Shown here piece by piece: positions 1 to 7,400 of a DNA stretch of 64,000 nt. Source of the DNA: Streptomyces flavofungini (GTDB lineage: Bacteria > Actinomycetota > Actinomycetes > Streptomycetales > Streptomycetaceae); contig NZ_BMVR01000016.1 in the NCBI RefSeq assembly GCF_014650815.1, positions 62,001 to 126,000 of the forward strand. Reading direction: 5' to 3'. The position numbers were made by a program, and so were the translations under genes. The notes beneath the pieces are model-generated. The model saw only the letters and a list, made by a program, of their open reading frames with translations. It was not told the origin of the DNA and ran no database searches. Position 1 is the stretch's first letter. Every line of letters starts with the position of its first letter.

Positions 1-33
1 GAGCCGGACCGGGAGCCGGTCAAGGTCTCCTGA
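1..33 (+). CDS. 3' end of an upstream gene, possibly the MetI-type permease (partial)
   Basis: An open frame from the window edge reads EPDREPVKVS and stops at TGA 31-33. Only ten codons are visible, so nothing can be recognised from the residues. Because the next two genes encode MetQ-like lipoproteins, which usually follow the ATPase and permease of a methionine ABC importer, this is plausibly the tail of the permease. That is inference from context only. Confidence 0.3.
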   Translation, partial: EPDREPVKVS

Positions 34-45
34 GCCCCTCAGCCC

Positions 46-87
46 CCTGAGGCCTCTCAGGCACCTGAGGCCTCTCAGGCACCTGAG
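46..87. repeat. two 18-bp direct repeats, each an imperfect palindrome
   Basis: The 18-bp unit starting CCTGAGGCCTCTCAGG occurs at 46-63 and 64-81, followed by a third CCTGAG at 82-87. Each unit has 6-bp inverted arms (CCTGAG / CTCAGG) around GCCT and could fold as a small hairpin. The repeats sit between the upstream stop and the first lipoprotein gene, so they may act as a weak attenuator or processing site. Confidence 0.6.
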
Positions 88-169
88 CCCCTCGGTCCCC
101 TGAGTTCACCCAGCACCACCCCGCACCACCATCGCGGGGTTGTACCACCCATGGAGAAAGGCACTTTTC

Positions 170-1003
170 GTGCGTAACACCACCAAGATCACCGCTGCTG
201 TCCTCGCCGCCGGAGCCCTCACCCTCGGCCTCACCGCCTGCGGCTCCGACAAGGGGTCCGCGGGCGACAAGGACGGCCCGCTCGTCGTCGCCGCCACCCC
301 CACCCCGCAGGGCGCGATCCTCGACTACGTCAAGAAGAACCTGGCGAAGAAGGCGGGCCTCGACCTGGAGGTGAAGGAGTTCACCGACTACGTCACGCCC
401 AACACCGCCGTGCAGCAGGGCGAGGTCTTCGCGAACTACTTCCAGCACAAGCCGTACCTGGACGACTTCAACAAGAAGAACAAGACGGACATCGTCCCCG
501 TCCCGGGCGCGACGGTGCACCTGGAGCCGCTCGGCGTCTACTCCAAGAAGATCAAGAAGCTCGACGACCTCAAGAAGGGCGCGACGGTCGCCGTCCCGAA
601 CGACACGACCAACGAGGCCCGCGCCCTGAAGCTCCTCGCCGACAACGGCGTCCTCAAGCTCAAGGCGGGCGTCGGCTTCGCGGCCACCCCCAAGGACGTC
701 GTGTCGAACCCCCTGAACCTCAAGTTCAAGGAGCTGGAGGCGGCCCAGCTCCCGCGCTCCATCGACGACGTCGACGCCGCGGTGATCAACGGCAACTACG
801 CACTCGAGGCCGACCTCAGCCCCGCCAAGGACGCCCTCGTCGCCGAGAAGGCCAAGGGCAACCCGTACGGCAACTTCCTCGCCGTCAAGAAGGGCGACGA
901 GAACGACCCGCGCGTGAAGAAGCTCGCCAAGCTCCTCACCTCGCCCGAGGTCAAGAAGTTCATCGACGATAAGTACGACGGCTCCATCGTCGCGGCCTTC
1001 TGA
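170..1003 (+). CDS. metQ: MetQ/NlpA-family substrate-binding lipoprotein (first of a tandem pair)
   Basis: Extracytoplasmic substrate-binding lipoprotein of a methionine-type ABC importer (NlpA/MetQ family). I chose GTG 170 because GGAGAAAGG lies 7-8 nt upstream and the protein then begins MRNTTKITAA. TTG at 140 would only add ten residues with no ribosome site. A hydrophobic signal ends in the lipobox LTAC, so the Cys near residue 23 would be lipidated. The mature part has the family segments DLEVKEFTDYVTPN, ATVAVPNDTTNEARAL and AAVINGNYAL. Length (277 aa) fits the family. Its stop is one base before the next start, so the two paralogues are co-transcribed. The true ligand (L-methionine, D-methionine or a related amino acid) cannot be told from the sequence. 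Confidence 0.88.
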   Translation: MRNTTKITAAVLAAGALTLGLTACGSDKGSAGDKDGPLVVAATPTPQGAILDYVKKNLAKKAGLDLEVKEFTDYVTPNTAVQQGEVFANYFQHKPYLDDFNKKNKTDIVPVPGATVHLEPLGVYSKKIKKLDDLKKGATVAVPNDTTNEARALKLLADNGVLKLKAGVGFAATPKDVVSNPLNLKFKELEAAQLPRSIDDVDAAVINGNYALEADLSPAKDALVAEKAKGNPYGNFLAVKKGDENDPRVKKLAKLLTSPEVKKFIDDKYDGSIVAAF

Positions 1004-1004
1004 C

Positions 1005-1829
1005 ATGCGCCGGCCCGTTATCGCCGCCGCGGCCGGGGCCCTGGCCCTGTCGCTCGGCCTGACCGCCTGCGGTTCGGGCTCCGGCTCCGACGGCGACAAG
1101 CTCGTCGTCGGGGCCACCCCGACCCCGGCCGGTGAGGTCCTCGCGTACATCCAGCAGAACCTGGCGAAGAAGGCGGGCCTGGACCTGGAGGTGAAGGAGT
1201 TCACGGACTACGTGACCCCCAACACCGCGCTCCAGGAGGGCTCCCTCGACGCCAACCTCTACCAGCACACCCCGTACCTCGACGACTTCAACGAGTCCAA
1301 GAAGACGGACCTGGTGCCGGTGACCGAGGTGTACCTGCCCCCGATGGGCGTGTACGCGGACGGCGGCAAGCTGAAGGACGTGACGGGGCTGCGCTCCGGC
1401 GCGACCGTCGCCGTACCCAACGACACCACCAACGAGGGCCGGGCGCTGCAACTGCTCGCCTCCAAGGGCGTGATCGAGCTCAAGAAGGGCACGGGCGCGA
1501 ACGCCACCCCCGAGGACATCGCGGCCAACCCGAAGAAGCTCACCATCAAGGCCCTGGAGCCCGCGCAGCTGCCGCGCTCCCTCAAGGACGTCGACGCGGC
1601 CGTCATCAACAACAACTACGCGCTCGACGCGGGCCTGAGCCCCAAGAAGGACGCCATCCTCCTGGAGTCGGCGAAGGACAACCCGTACAACAACGTCCTC
1701 GCCGTCAAGAAGGGCGACGAGGACGACCCGAAGGTCGAGAAGCTGGCCAAGCTGCTGACTTCGCCCGAGGTCAGGAAGTTCATCGAGGACAAGTACAAGG
1801 GGTCCGTGCTGCCGGTCACGGCGGGCTGA
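1005..1829 (+). CDS. metQ: MetQ/NlpA-family substrate-binding lipoprotein (second of a tandem pair)
   Basis: A second MetQ-like lipoprotein, 274 aa, begins one nucleotide after the stop of the first (TGAcATG). The signal peptide ends with LTAC, the lipobox, near residue 22. Long segments match the upstream copy (LAKKAGLDLEVKEFTDYV, ATVAVPNDTTNEGRAL, LAKLLTSPEV.KFI), so the pair arose by tandem duplication, but the remaining sequence has drifted clearly. The two proteins may give one importer two ligand ranges or affinities; this is inference. A strong hairpin follows at 1854-1892, ending the operon. Confidence 0.88.
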   Translation: MRRPVIAAAAGALALSLGLTACGSGSGSDGDKLVVGATPTPAGEVLAYIQQNLAKKAGLDLEVKEFTDYVTPNTALQEGSLDANLYQHTPYLDDFNESKKTDLVPVTEVYLPPMGVYADGGKLKDVTGLRSGATVAVPNDTTNEGRALQLLASKGVIELKKGTGANATPEDIAANPKKLTIKALEPAQLPRSLKDVDAAVINNNYALDAGLSPKKDAILLESAKDNPYNNVLAVKKGDEDDPKVEKLAKLLTSPEVRKFIEDKYKGSVLPVTAG

Positions 1830-1853
1830 CGCACACCTCTTTCCCGTCCCCGC

Positions 1854-1892
1854 CCACGGGGTCCACTCCACGATCCGGAGCGGACCCCGTGG
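1854..1892 (+). terminator. hairpin terminator of the metQ operon
   Basis: Perfect 11-bp arms CCACGGGGTCC (1854-1864) and GGACCCCGTGG (1882-1892) enclose a 17-nt loop that has its own CTCC/GGAG pairing. It has no T run, as is common for Streptomyces terminators. It lies 25 bp after the second metQ stop. Confidence 0.75.
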
Positions 1893-1998
1893 TGCGTCCG
1901 CGCGCCGCCATGCTGCATGCTGGGCACTTCGGCAGGCCTGAAGGTCCTTGAGGCCCTTGACGGTTCAATGGTTCGACGGTTCACAGAGCGGCAGGCCC

Positions 1999-2670
1999 AT
2001 GAAGCTTACGGAGCGGCGCATGACGACAGCCTCGGGGTTCCCCGACATCTCCATCAGCACGGAGCGGTTGGTGCTGCGCCCGTTCGAGGAAGCGGACATC
2101 CCGGCGTACGCGGAGATGATGAACGACGAACTCGTCACCGCCTGGACCGCCGCGCCCCAGCCGTACACCGAGGCCGACGCCCGCGAGTACATCATCGACG
2201 TCGCCCCCGCCGAGCGCGCCGAGGGCCGCGGGATCGTCCTCGCCGTGGCCGAGTTCCTCACCCAGCGCCTGGTCGGGGCCGTACGGCTGCGCCACACCGA
2301 CTGGCGGATCCGCTCCAGCGAACTCAGCTACGTCACCGCGCCCTGGGCCCGCGGCGAGGGCTACGCCTCCGAGGCCGCGCTCGCCACCGCCCAGTGGCTC
2401 TTCCACGACCAGAAGTTCGAGCGCATCGAACTGCGCACGGCCGCCGACAACACCGCCGCCCAGCAGGTGGCCCAGAAGATCGGCTGCATCAGCGAGGGCG
2501 TCCTGCGCGGCGCGTGGATAGCACGTGTCAGAAACGGCGGCGACCCCCTCGGCGGCTGGCTCGACCTCCGCACCGACCTCATCGTCTGGAGCCTCCTTCC
2601 CGAGGACCTGGAGGGCGTCTCGGACCAGTTGACGGACAGCGGCTTCACGTCCTTCTCCGACTGGAACTGA
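1999..2670 (+). CDS. GNAT-family N-acetyltransferase (RimJ/RimL type)
   Basis: Predicted acetyl-CoA-dependent N-acetyltransferase of the RimJ/RimL-like branch. The N-terminal segment ISTERLVLRPFEEADIPAY is the typical first strand and helix, followed by ELSYVTAPWARGEGYASEAA, the acetyl-CoA loop region (W.RGEGY.SEA), and IELRTAADNTAAQQVAQKIG with the conserved Asn and IG motif. The substrate is unknown. ATG 1999 gives 223 aa; ATG 2020, preceded by GGAG at 2010-2013 (6 nt spacing), gives MTTASGF... and is equally good or better. The gene stands alone between the metQ operon terminator and cobL; nothing links it to cobalamin synthesis except position. Confidence 0.8.
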   Translation: MKLTERRMTTASGFPDISISTERLVLRPFEEADIPAYAEMMNDELVTAWTAAPQPYTEADAREYIIDVAPAERAEGRGIVLAVAEFLTQRLVGAVRLRHTDWRIRSSELSYVTAPWARGEGYASEAALATAQWLFHDQKFERIELRTAADNTAAQQVAQKIGCISEGVLRGAWIARVRNGGDPLGGWLDLRTDLIVWSLLPEDLEGVSDQLTDSGFTSFSDWN

Positions 2671-2901
2671 TTCCGGCGGGGGCGCCTCGACCGGCGTTCA
2701 CGGCCCTGCGGGCCTCGTCCTCGATCGCCGGACGGGCTTTGTTTTCCCGCCCGGAACATTCCAGCGTCGCGGGGCCACCCCATGGTGTCGGGGAAGGGGT
2801 GGGCCCGGGAGCCGCCCGGCAGGGCACCAGGTACGCTCCCCTCCTGGCCGCACGCGGCGGCCCCCGCACCGCAGACCCAAGACCCCAGGAGACAGACGAC
2901 C
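2671..2901. other. intergenic region with a dispersed Streptomyces repeat
   Basis: This 231-bp gap lies between the GNAT gene and cobL. It holds one minus-strand copy of the dispersed GCCCGTCCGGCG..GAGGACGAG element at 2713-2738 and a G-rich stretch. The cobL ribosome site AGGAG is at 2887-2891. I see no convincing gene or riboswitch. Confidence 0.5.
2713..2738 (-). repeat. dispersed intergenic repeat, copy 1
   Basis: The reverse complement reads AGCCCGTCCGGCGATCGAGG then ACGAGG, matching the copies at 9285, 9322 and 36685. The element occurs only in gaps between genes here. Confidence 0.7.
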
Positions 2902-4131
2902 ATGGCCGACCGGGTCACGGTGATCGGCTGGGACGGCTCGCCGCGGACCACCGCGGCCCGCTCCGCCCTGAGCGCCGCAACGCTCGTGGCGGGCGCCCCC
3001 CACCACCTCGCCCTCCCCGAGGTCCCGCCGACCGCGGAGCGCATCCGCCTGGGCAGCGTCGCCCTGGCGGCCCGCCGCATCGCCGCCCACCGCGGCACGG
3101 CGGTCGTCCTCGCGGACGGCGACCCCGGCTTCTTCGGCGTCGTACGCACCCTCCGGGCCCCCGAATTCGGCCTGGAGGTCGAGGTGGTGCCCGCCGTCTC
3201 GCCCGTCGCCCAGGCCTTCGCCCGCGCCGGTATGCCCTGGGACGACGCCGCGATCGTGGTCGCCCACCGCCGCACCCTGCGCCGCGCCGTGAACGTCTGC
3301 CGCGCGCACAGCAAGGTCGCCGTCCTCACCTCGCCCGGCGCGGGCCCCGCCGAACTCGGCCTGCTCCTCGAAGGCGTCCACCGCACCTTCGTGATCTGCG
3401 AGGAACTTGGCACCGAACGCGAGCAGGTCACCGTCGTCACCTCCGACAAGGCCGCCGACCACTCCTGGCGCGACCCGAACGTCGTCATCGTCATCGGCGG
3501 CCCCGGTGCCACCGGCGGCCCCGTCGCCCGCGACACCGGCTGGATCGCGGGCCGCGAACCGGGCACGGAACCGCGCGGCTGGGCGCTGCCCGCGGCGAGC
3601 TACGGCGGCGAGCAGGAACTCGGCGAGGGCGAGAGCGACCGCATCCGCGCCGCCCAACTCGCGCGCCTCGGCCCGCGCGTGGGCGACCTCGTCTGGGACA
3701 TCGGCTGCGGCACCGGCGCCTTCGCCGCGGAGGCGGCCCGCTTCGGCGCCGCCGTCATCGCCGTCGACCGGGACGCGGACTCCTGCGCCCGCACGACCGC
3801 CGTCGTACGCCGCTACGGAGTGCACGCCCAGATCGTGCACGGCATCGCGCCGCACATCCTGGAGGACCTGCCCGAGCCGGACGTCGTGCGCGTCGGCGGC
3901 GGGGGAGTGGCCGTGGTCTCGGCGGTCGCCGACCGCCGCCCCGAGCGCATCGTCACGCACGCCGCGACCCGCGACGACGCCGAACTCCTCGGCCGGGACC
4001 TGACGGAGCACGGCTACGCGGTGGAGTGCGCGTTGCTGCAGTCCGTCGAACTCGACACCCGCGCCTGGACGGAGCGGAAGCGGACCGTCGTCTTCCTGGT
4101 CTCCGCGCTCCTTCTCGACCGAACGCCGTGA
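2902..4131 (+). CDS. cobL: precorrin-6Y C5,15-methyltransferase (decarboxylating), CbiE-CbiT fusion
   Basis: Cobalamin corrin-ring enzyme that methylates C5 and C15 of precorrin-6Y using S-adenosylmethionine and removes the C12 acetate carboxyl group. Residues about 4-205 form a CbiE-type tetrapyrrole methylase; residues about 235-400 form a CbiT-type Rossmann methyltransferase with SAM motif WDIGCGTGAFAAEA near residue 264 and the acidic AVDRD strand. At 409 aa it has the usual two-domain CobL length. ATG 2902 was chosen because AGGAG lies at 2887-2891 and the protein starts MADRVTVIGWDG; longer in-frame starts read through repeat DNA. The gene precedes bluB-cobT and the methyltransferase/dehydrogenase on the same strand. 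Confidence 0.93.
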   Translation: MADRVTVIGWDGSPRTTAARSALSAATLVAGAPHHLALPEVPPTAERIRLGSVALAARRIAAHRGTAVVLADGDPGFFGVVRTLRAPEFGLEVEVVPAVSPVAQAFARAGMPWDDAAIVVAHRRTLRRAVNVCRAHSKVAVLTSPGAGPAELGLLLEGVHRTFVICEELGTEREQVTVVTSDKAADHSWRDPNVVIVIGGPGATGGPVARDTGWIAGREPGTEPRGWALPAASYGGEQELGEGESDRIRAAQLARLGPRVGDLVWDIGCGTGAFAAEAARFGAAVIAVDRDADSCARTTAVVRRYGVHAQIVHGIAPHILEDLPEPDVVRVGGGGVAVVSAVADRRPERIVTHAATRDDAELLGRDLTEHGYAVECALLQSVELDTRAWTERKRTVVFLVSALLLDRTP

Positions 4132-4451
4132 CCCTGGCGCCCCTGTCGCGGCGCCGTGCGCGGTAGGCTGGACGATCGTTGTACCGCACCTGGGCGCCCG
4201 GCGATTCGTAGGTCTGTGTCAGTCAAAGTCCGGAAAGCTCGCCCGTTTTGGGGGGTGCGTGTGGTACGGCGGACCGCGGGACGCGCGACGTGGCGCAGTC
4301 CACAGCGGACCGTGGCCGATCAAGCTGCCGCGGCGGCGGTGCTACCGCGACAATGCCTGTGGTCCGTACGCGGTGCGTGCCGCGCGGCACGTGCGCTCGT
4401 TGTTGATGACGGGCGGTCAAAGAAGGACTAACCGATGGGCGAGGGGTACGC
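4132..4451 (+). promoter_or_regulatory. 320-bp leader between cobL and bluB-cobT with a promoter-like site
   Basis: No gene of normal length is convincing here. TAGGCT at 4164-4169 resembles a Streptomyces -10 element, which would give a leader of about 275 nt. No conserved cobalamin riboswitch core was recognised by eye. The end of the leader holds a ribosome site AAGGA (4423-4427) that fits the minicistron at 4435 rather than the large gene at 4452. Confidence 0.4.
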
Positions 4452-4455
4452 ATGA
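4435..4455 (+). CDS. six-codon minicistron overlapping the bluB-cobT start
   Basis: ATG at 4435 is preceded by AAGGA (4423-4427) at 7 nt and encodes MGEGYA followed by TGA 4453-4455. The stop overlaps the ATG (4452-4454) of the large downstream gene in the ATGA arrangement usual for translational coupling. The large gene itself has only a weaker GAGGGG (4441-4446) close to its start. The arrangement is visible in the sequence; that the minicistron is translated or couples translation is inference. Confidence 0.45.
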   Translation: MGEGYA

Positions 4456-7400
4456 CCGACACCGGCCAGGTCCCGGGCGAGGGACTGCCGGAGAGCGCAG
4501 GCACGGTGGAGCAGCCGGGCCTTCCCGCCCCGGCGGCGTACACCTTCGCCGACCCCTCCGAGAACCCCGCCGAGGACGACGACCTGCTGCTGATGCCGGG
4601 TGCCCAGGGCGCGTGGAGCGAGGCGCAGACGGCGCAGCCCGGCGGCGGACAGCCGGGCCCGGCCCAGGGCGCGCACGCGCCGCCCGGGGCCGACGCGGCC
4701 CCCCGCACCCAGGAGCCGGTCGCGCAGGCGGCGTTCGGGCAGGGGGCCGCGGACCAGTCGGCCACCGCCCAGCCGTACGCCGACCCGGCCGTCGCAGGTC
4801 AGCAGCAGTACGCGGGCCAGGCGGCCGTCGGCCAGGCCGTGGCCGCCGACGCGCAGAACGGCCTCGCGGGCACCGGCAGACCGGCCTTCGCCCACCAGCC
4901 GGGACCGCACGAGACGTCAGGCCGGGACAGCGGCTCCGTCGACCTCACCGGCGTCCCCCTGCACGCCTCCCACGGCGCCTCCCCGGCCGCCCAGCACAGC
5001 CCCACCCGGCGCCCGCTGCACCGCGGCCCCGCCGCACCCGCTGTGCCCGACGGCGCCGGCAGCCCCGTGCGCTCCCTGGCCGACCGGGGCCCCGCGGGCG
5101 CCACACCGCATCCGATGCCCGCCCGGCACGCGGGCCCGCCGACCAGCGGCCCCGAATACCTCGACATCCCGCGCGACGACGCGGGCGCGCTGGCCGGTCC
5201 GCAGCTCGGCGAGATCCCGCCGCAGGCCGCGGCGCCGTGGACACCGCAGCCGCAGAGCCCCCAGGGGGCAGCAGCAGAAACGGTCGTCCCAGGGGGCGCG
5301 GGGGCCTCTGGGGTCACGACAGTCTCTGGGGACACGGGGAACTCTGTGGTCGCGGTGGACTCCGTGGTCACGGCGGACTCTGGAGTCGCGACGGCCGCTG
5401 GGGTCGCAACAGGCGCAGGGGTCACAGACGTCACACCTGGCACAGCTGTCCCCGGCGGGTCCGGTTTCGCTCCGGCTCCGGCCGACGTCTCGGCGGCGGG
5501 GGTGGGGGCCGGTCCGATGGACGGGCTTGTGCCGATGGACAGTGCGGTGCCGGTGGACGGGTCGGGGCCGATAAGTGGGTCCGTTCCGGTGGACGGCGGC
5601 GGATCGGTGGGTCGCAGCGTTCCGGTGGACGGTGGCGTTGCCATGAGCGGCGGCGTTCCTGCGGGCGGCAGTGCCGCGGTGGAGGGTGCGGTTCCGGCGG
5701 ACGGGTTGGTTCCGTTGGACGGCACGGTGCCCGTGGGCGGCACGGTTCCTGTGGACGGCGGCGCGCAGCCGGGCGGTGCCGTCCTGGCGGATGGCTCTGT
5801 ACCGGCGGACAACGCTGTTCCGGGGGACGGCTCTGCCTCGGGTGGCTCCGCCCCGGCGATCGGTTCCGTCCCGGTTGACGGCTCGACTCCGGCGGACGTT
5901 TCTGCTGCGGTCGACGCCACCGGCCCGGTCGACGGCTCTGCCCCGGCCGGTGCAGTGGCACCCGTAGGCCCCGCGGCGACAGCCGCCCAGCTCGGCGCCG
6001 CCGACCCGGCAGCGCCCGACGGTCCGGCCCAGGCCGGTCTCCCGGCCGCCGCGGCAGGCCCCGCGGACCCCTCCACCCCCGCGCCCGCCCCGCACGCCCC
6101 CGGCGTGCTGGAGGCATCGGGTGCACTCGAAGCGGGCGGCGCCCCGCACGCGCCCGCCGGAGCACAGGCTTCCGTCGAGGCGCAGGCCGCGCAGTCGGCG
6201 CACGCCTCCGGCGCCACGCCCGCTTCCGGCACCCCGGGTACGGCGGTCGCACCGGAAACGTCGGCCGCCGCGCACACCGCAGAAGCGGACACGCACGTCT
6301 CCCAGAAGATCGCGCCCGACCCGGCCACAGCCGAGGCCCTCGCGGCCGAGGCCGTCACCGCCGACGTCACCCCGGCCGACCCCGCCGCGCCCGCCCACGC
6401 GGACTCCCCGCTCGCGGGCGACAGCGGCGCCGACGCCTCGGCGACCCCGGCCGAGCCGACCGCGTCGACCCACGCGACCTCCCCCTCCGTATCTGAGGCC
6501 GAGCCACATACCGGAGCGGACGAGTCCGGTACCGGTACCGCAGTCCAGGACGCCGTGGCGACCCCCTCCGCTCCGGAGTCCCCGACCGCGCCCGAAGGTC
6601 CCGAACTCCCGTCCGCATCCGGCCCCGAATCCGCCGCGACCCCGCTCCCGCAGGCCGCGTCCCTCGGGGGAGCCGTCGCACCCGGAGCCCACCCGGGCAC
6701 GCCGACCCCCGTCGGCACCCTCGGGTCGCCGGGTGCGCCCGGCGCGCACGCCGCGGCCCACGCGGCTGTCGCCCCGCAGGCCCCCGACGCCGCCCAGCCG
6801 TGGCCGGACGCGCACGCCGGGCAGGGCCCGCACCTCGCGGGGGCCACCTGGATGCCGGACGCCGACGGGTCCGCGCAGCCCTTCGTCGAGGTCCAAGAGG
6901 CGCCGCCCATCGGCCAGTTCGTGCCGGTCGACGGCCTGGTGCCGACCACCCCCCACCTGGCGCCGACGCCGCCGCGCCCCCTCTCCGTACCGCCGGAGTA
7001 CTTCGCTCCGGAGCCGGTGGACGAGACCCGTACCCCGGCGGCCGGGCCCGTCCCGGCGGACGTAGCCCCGGAGCAGGCCGACACCACCCCGGGCGCCGAG
7101 CCGGAAGCGCAGCCCGCGCCCGGCACGCACCCCGAAACCGGGCAGCAGCCCGCAGCCACCGTGCCCGCACCCCGCGACGGAGCCCGGCCGACCGCCGCGC
7201 CCGCCGGGACGGCACCCGCACCCGTCGACGCGGCGGAGGACGGCACCGCCTTCCCGTCCGCCCCGGAGACGACCGACCCCGACGAGCCGATGCACGCACC
7301 TCACCCGGCCGGTCCGACCGACCCCGCAAGCCACCCCGAGCAGCCCGCCCCGGTCGTCCTCGTCGACGCCGACGAGGCCGAGGACCTGTCCGCACCCGCC

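Noticed and set aside
20..1204. Long minus-strand open frame through the metQ genes
   Set aside because: It is the reverse frame of strong lipoprotein genes and has no recognisable protein features; high GC gives such frames by chance.
4156..4431. 91-aa open frame upstream of bluB-cobT
   Set aside because: Arg-rich, no ribosome site, weak codon bias and overlaps the likely promoter.
4132..4451. Cobalamin riboswitch before bluB-cobT
   Set aside because: A B12 box or the conserved core was looked for in this cobalamin context, but no convincing match was seen by eye.
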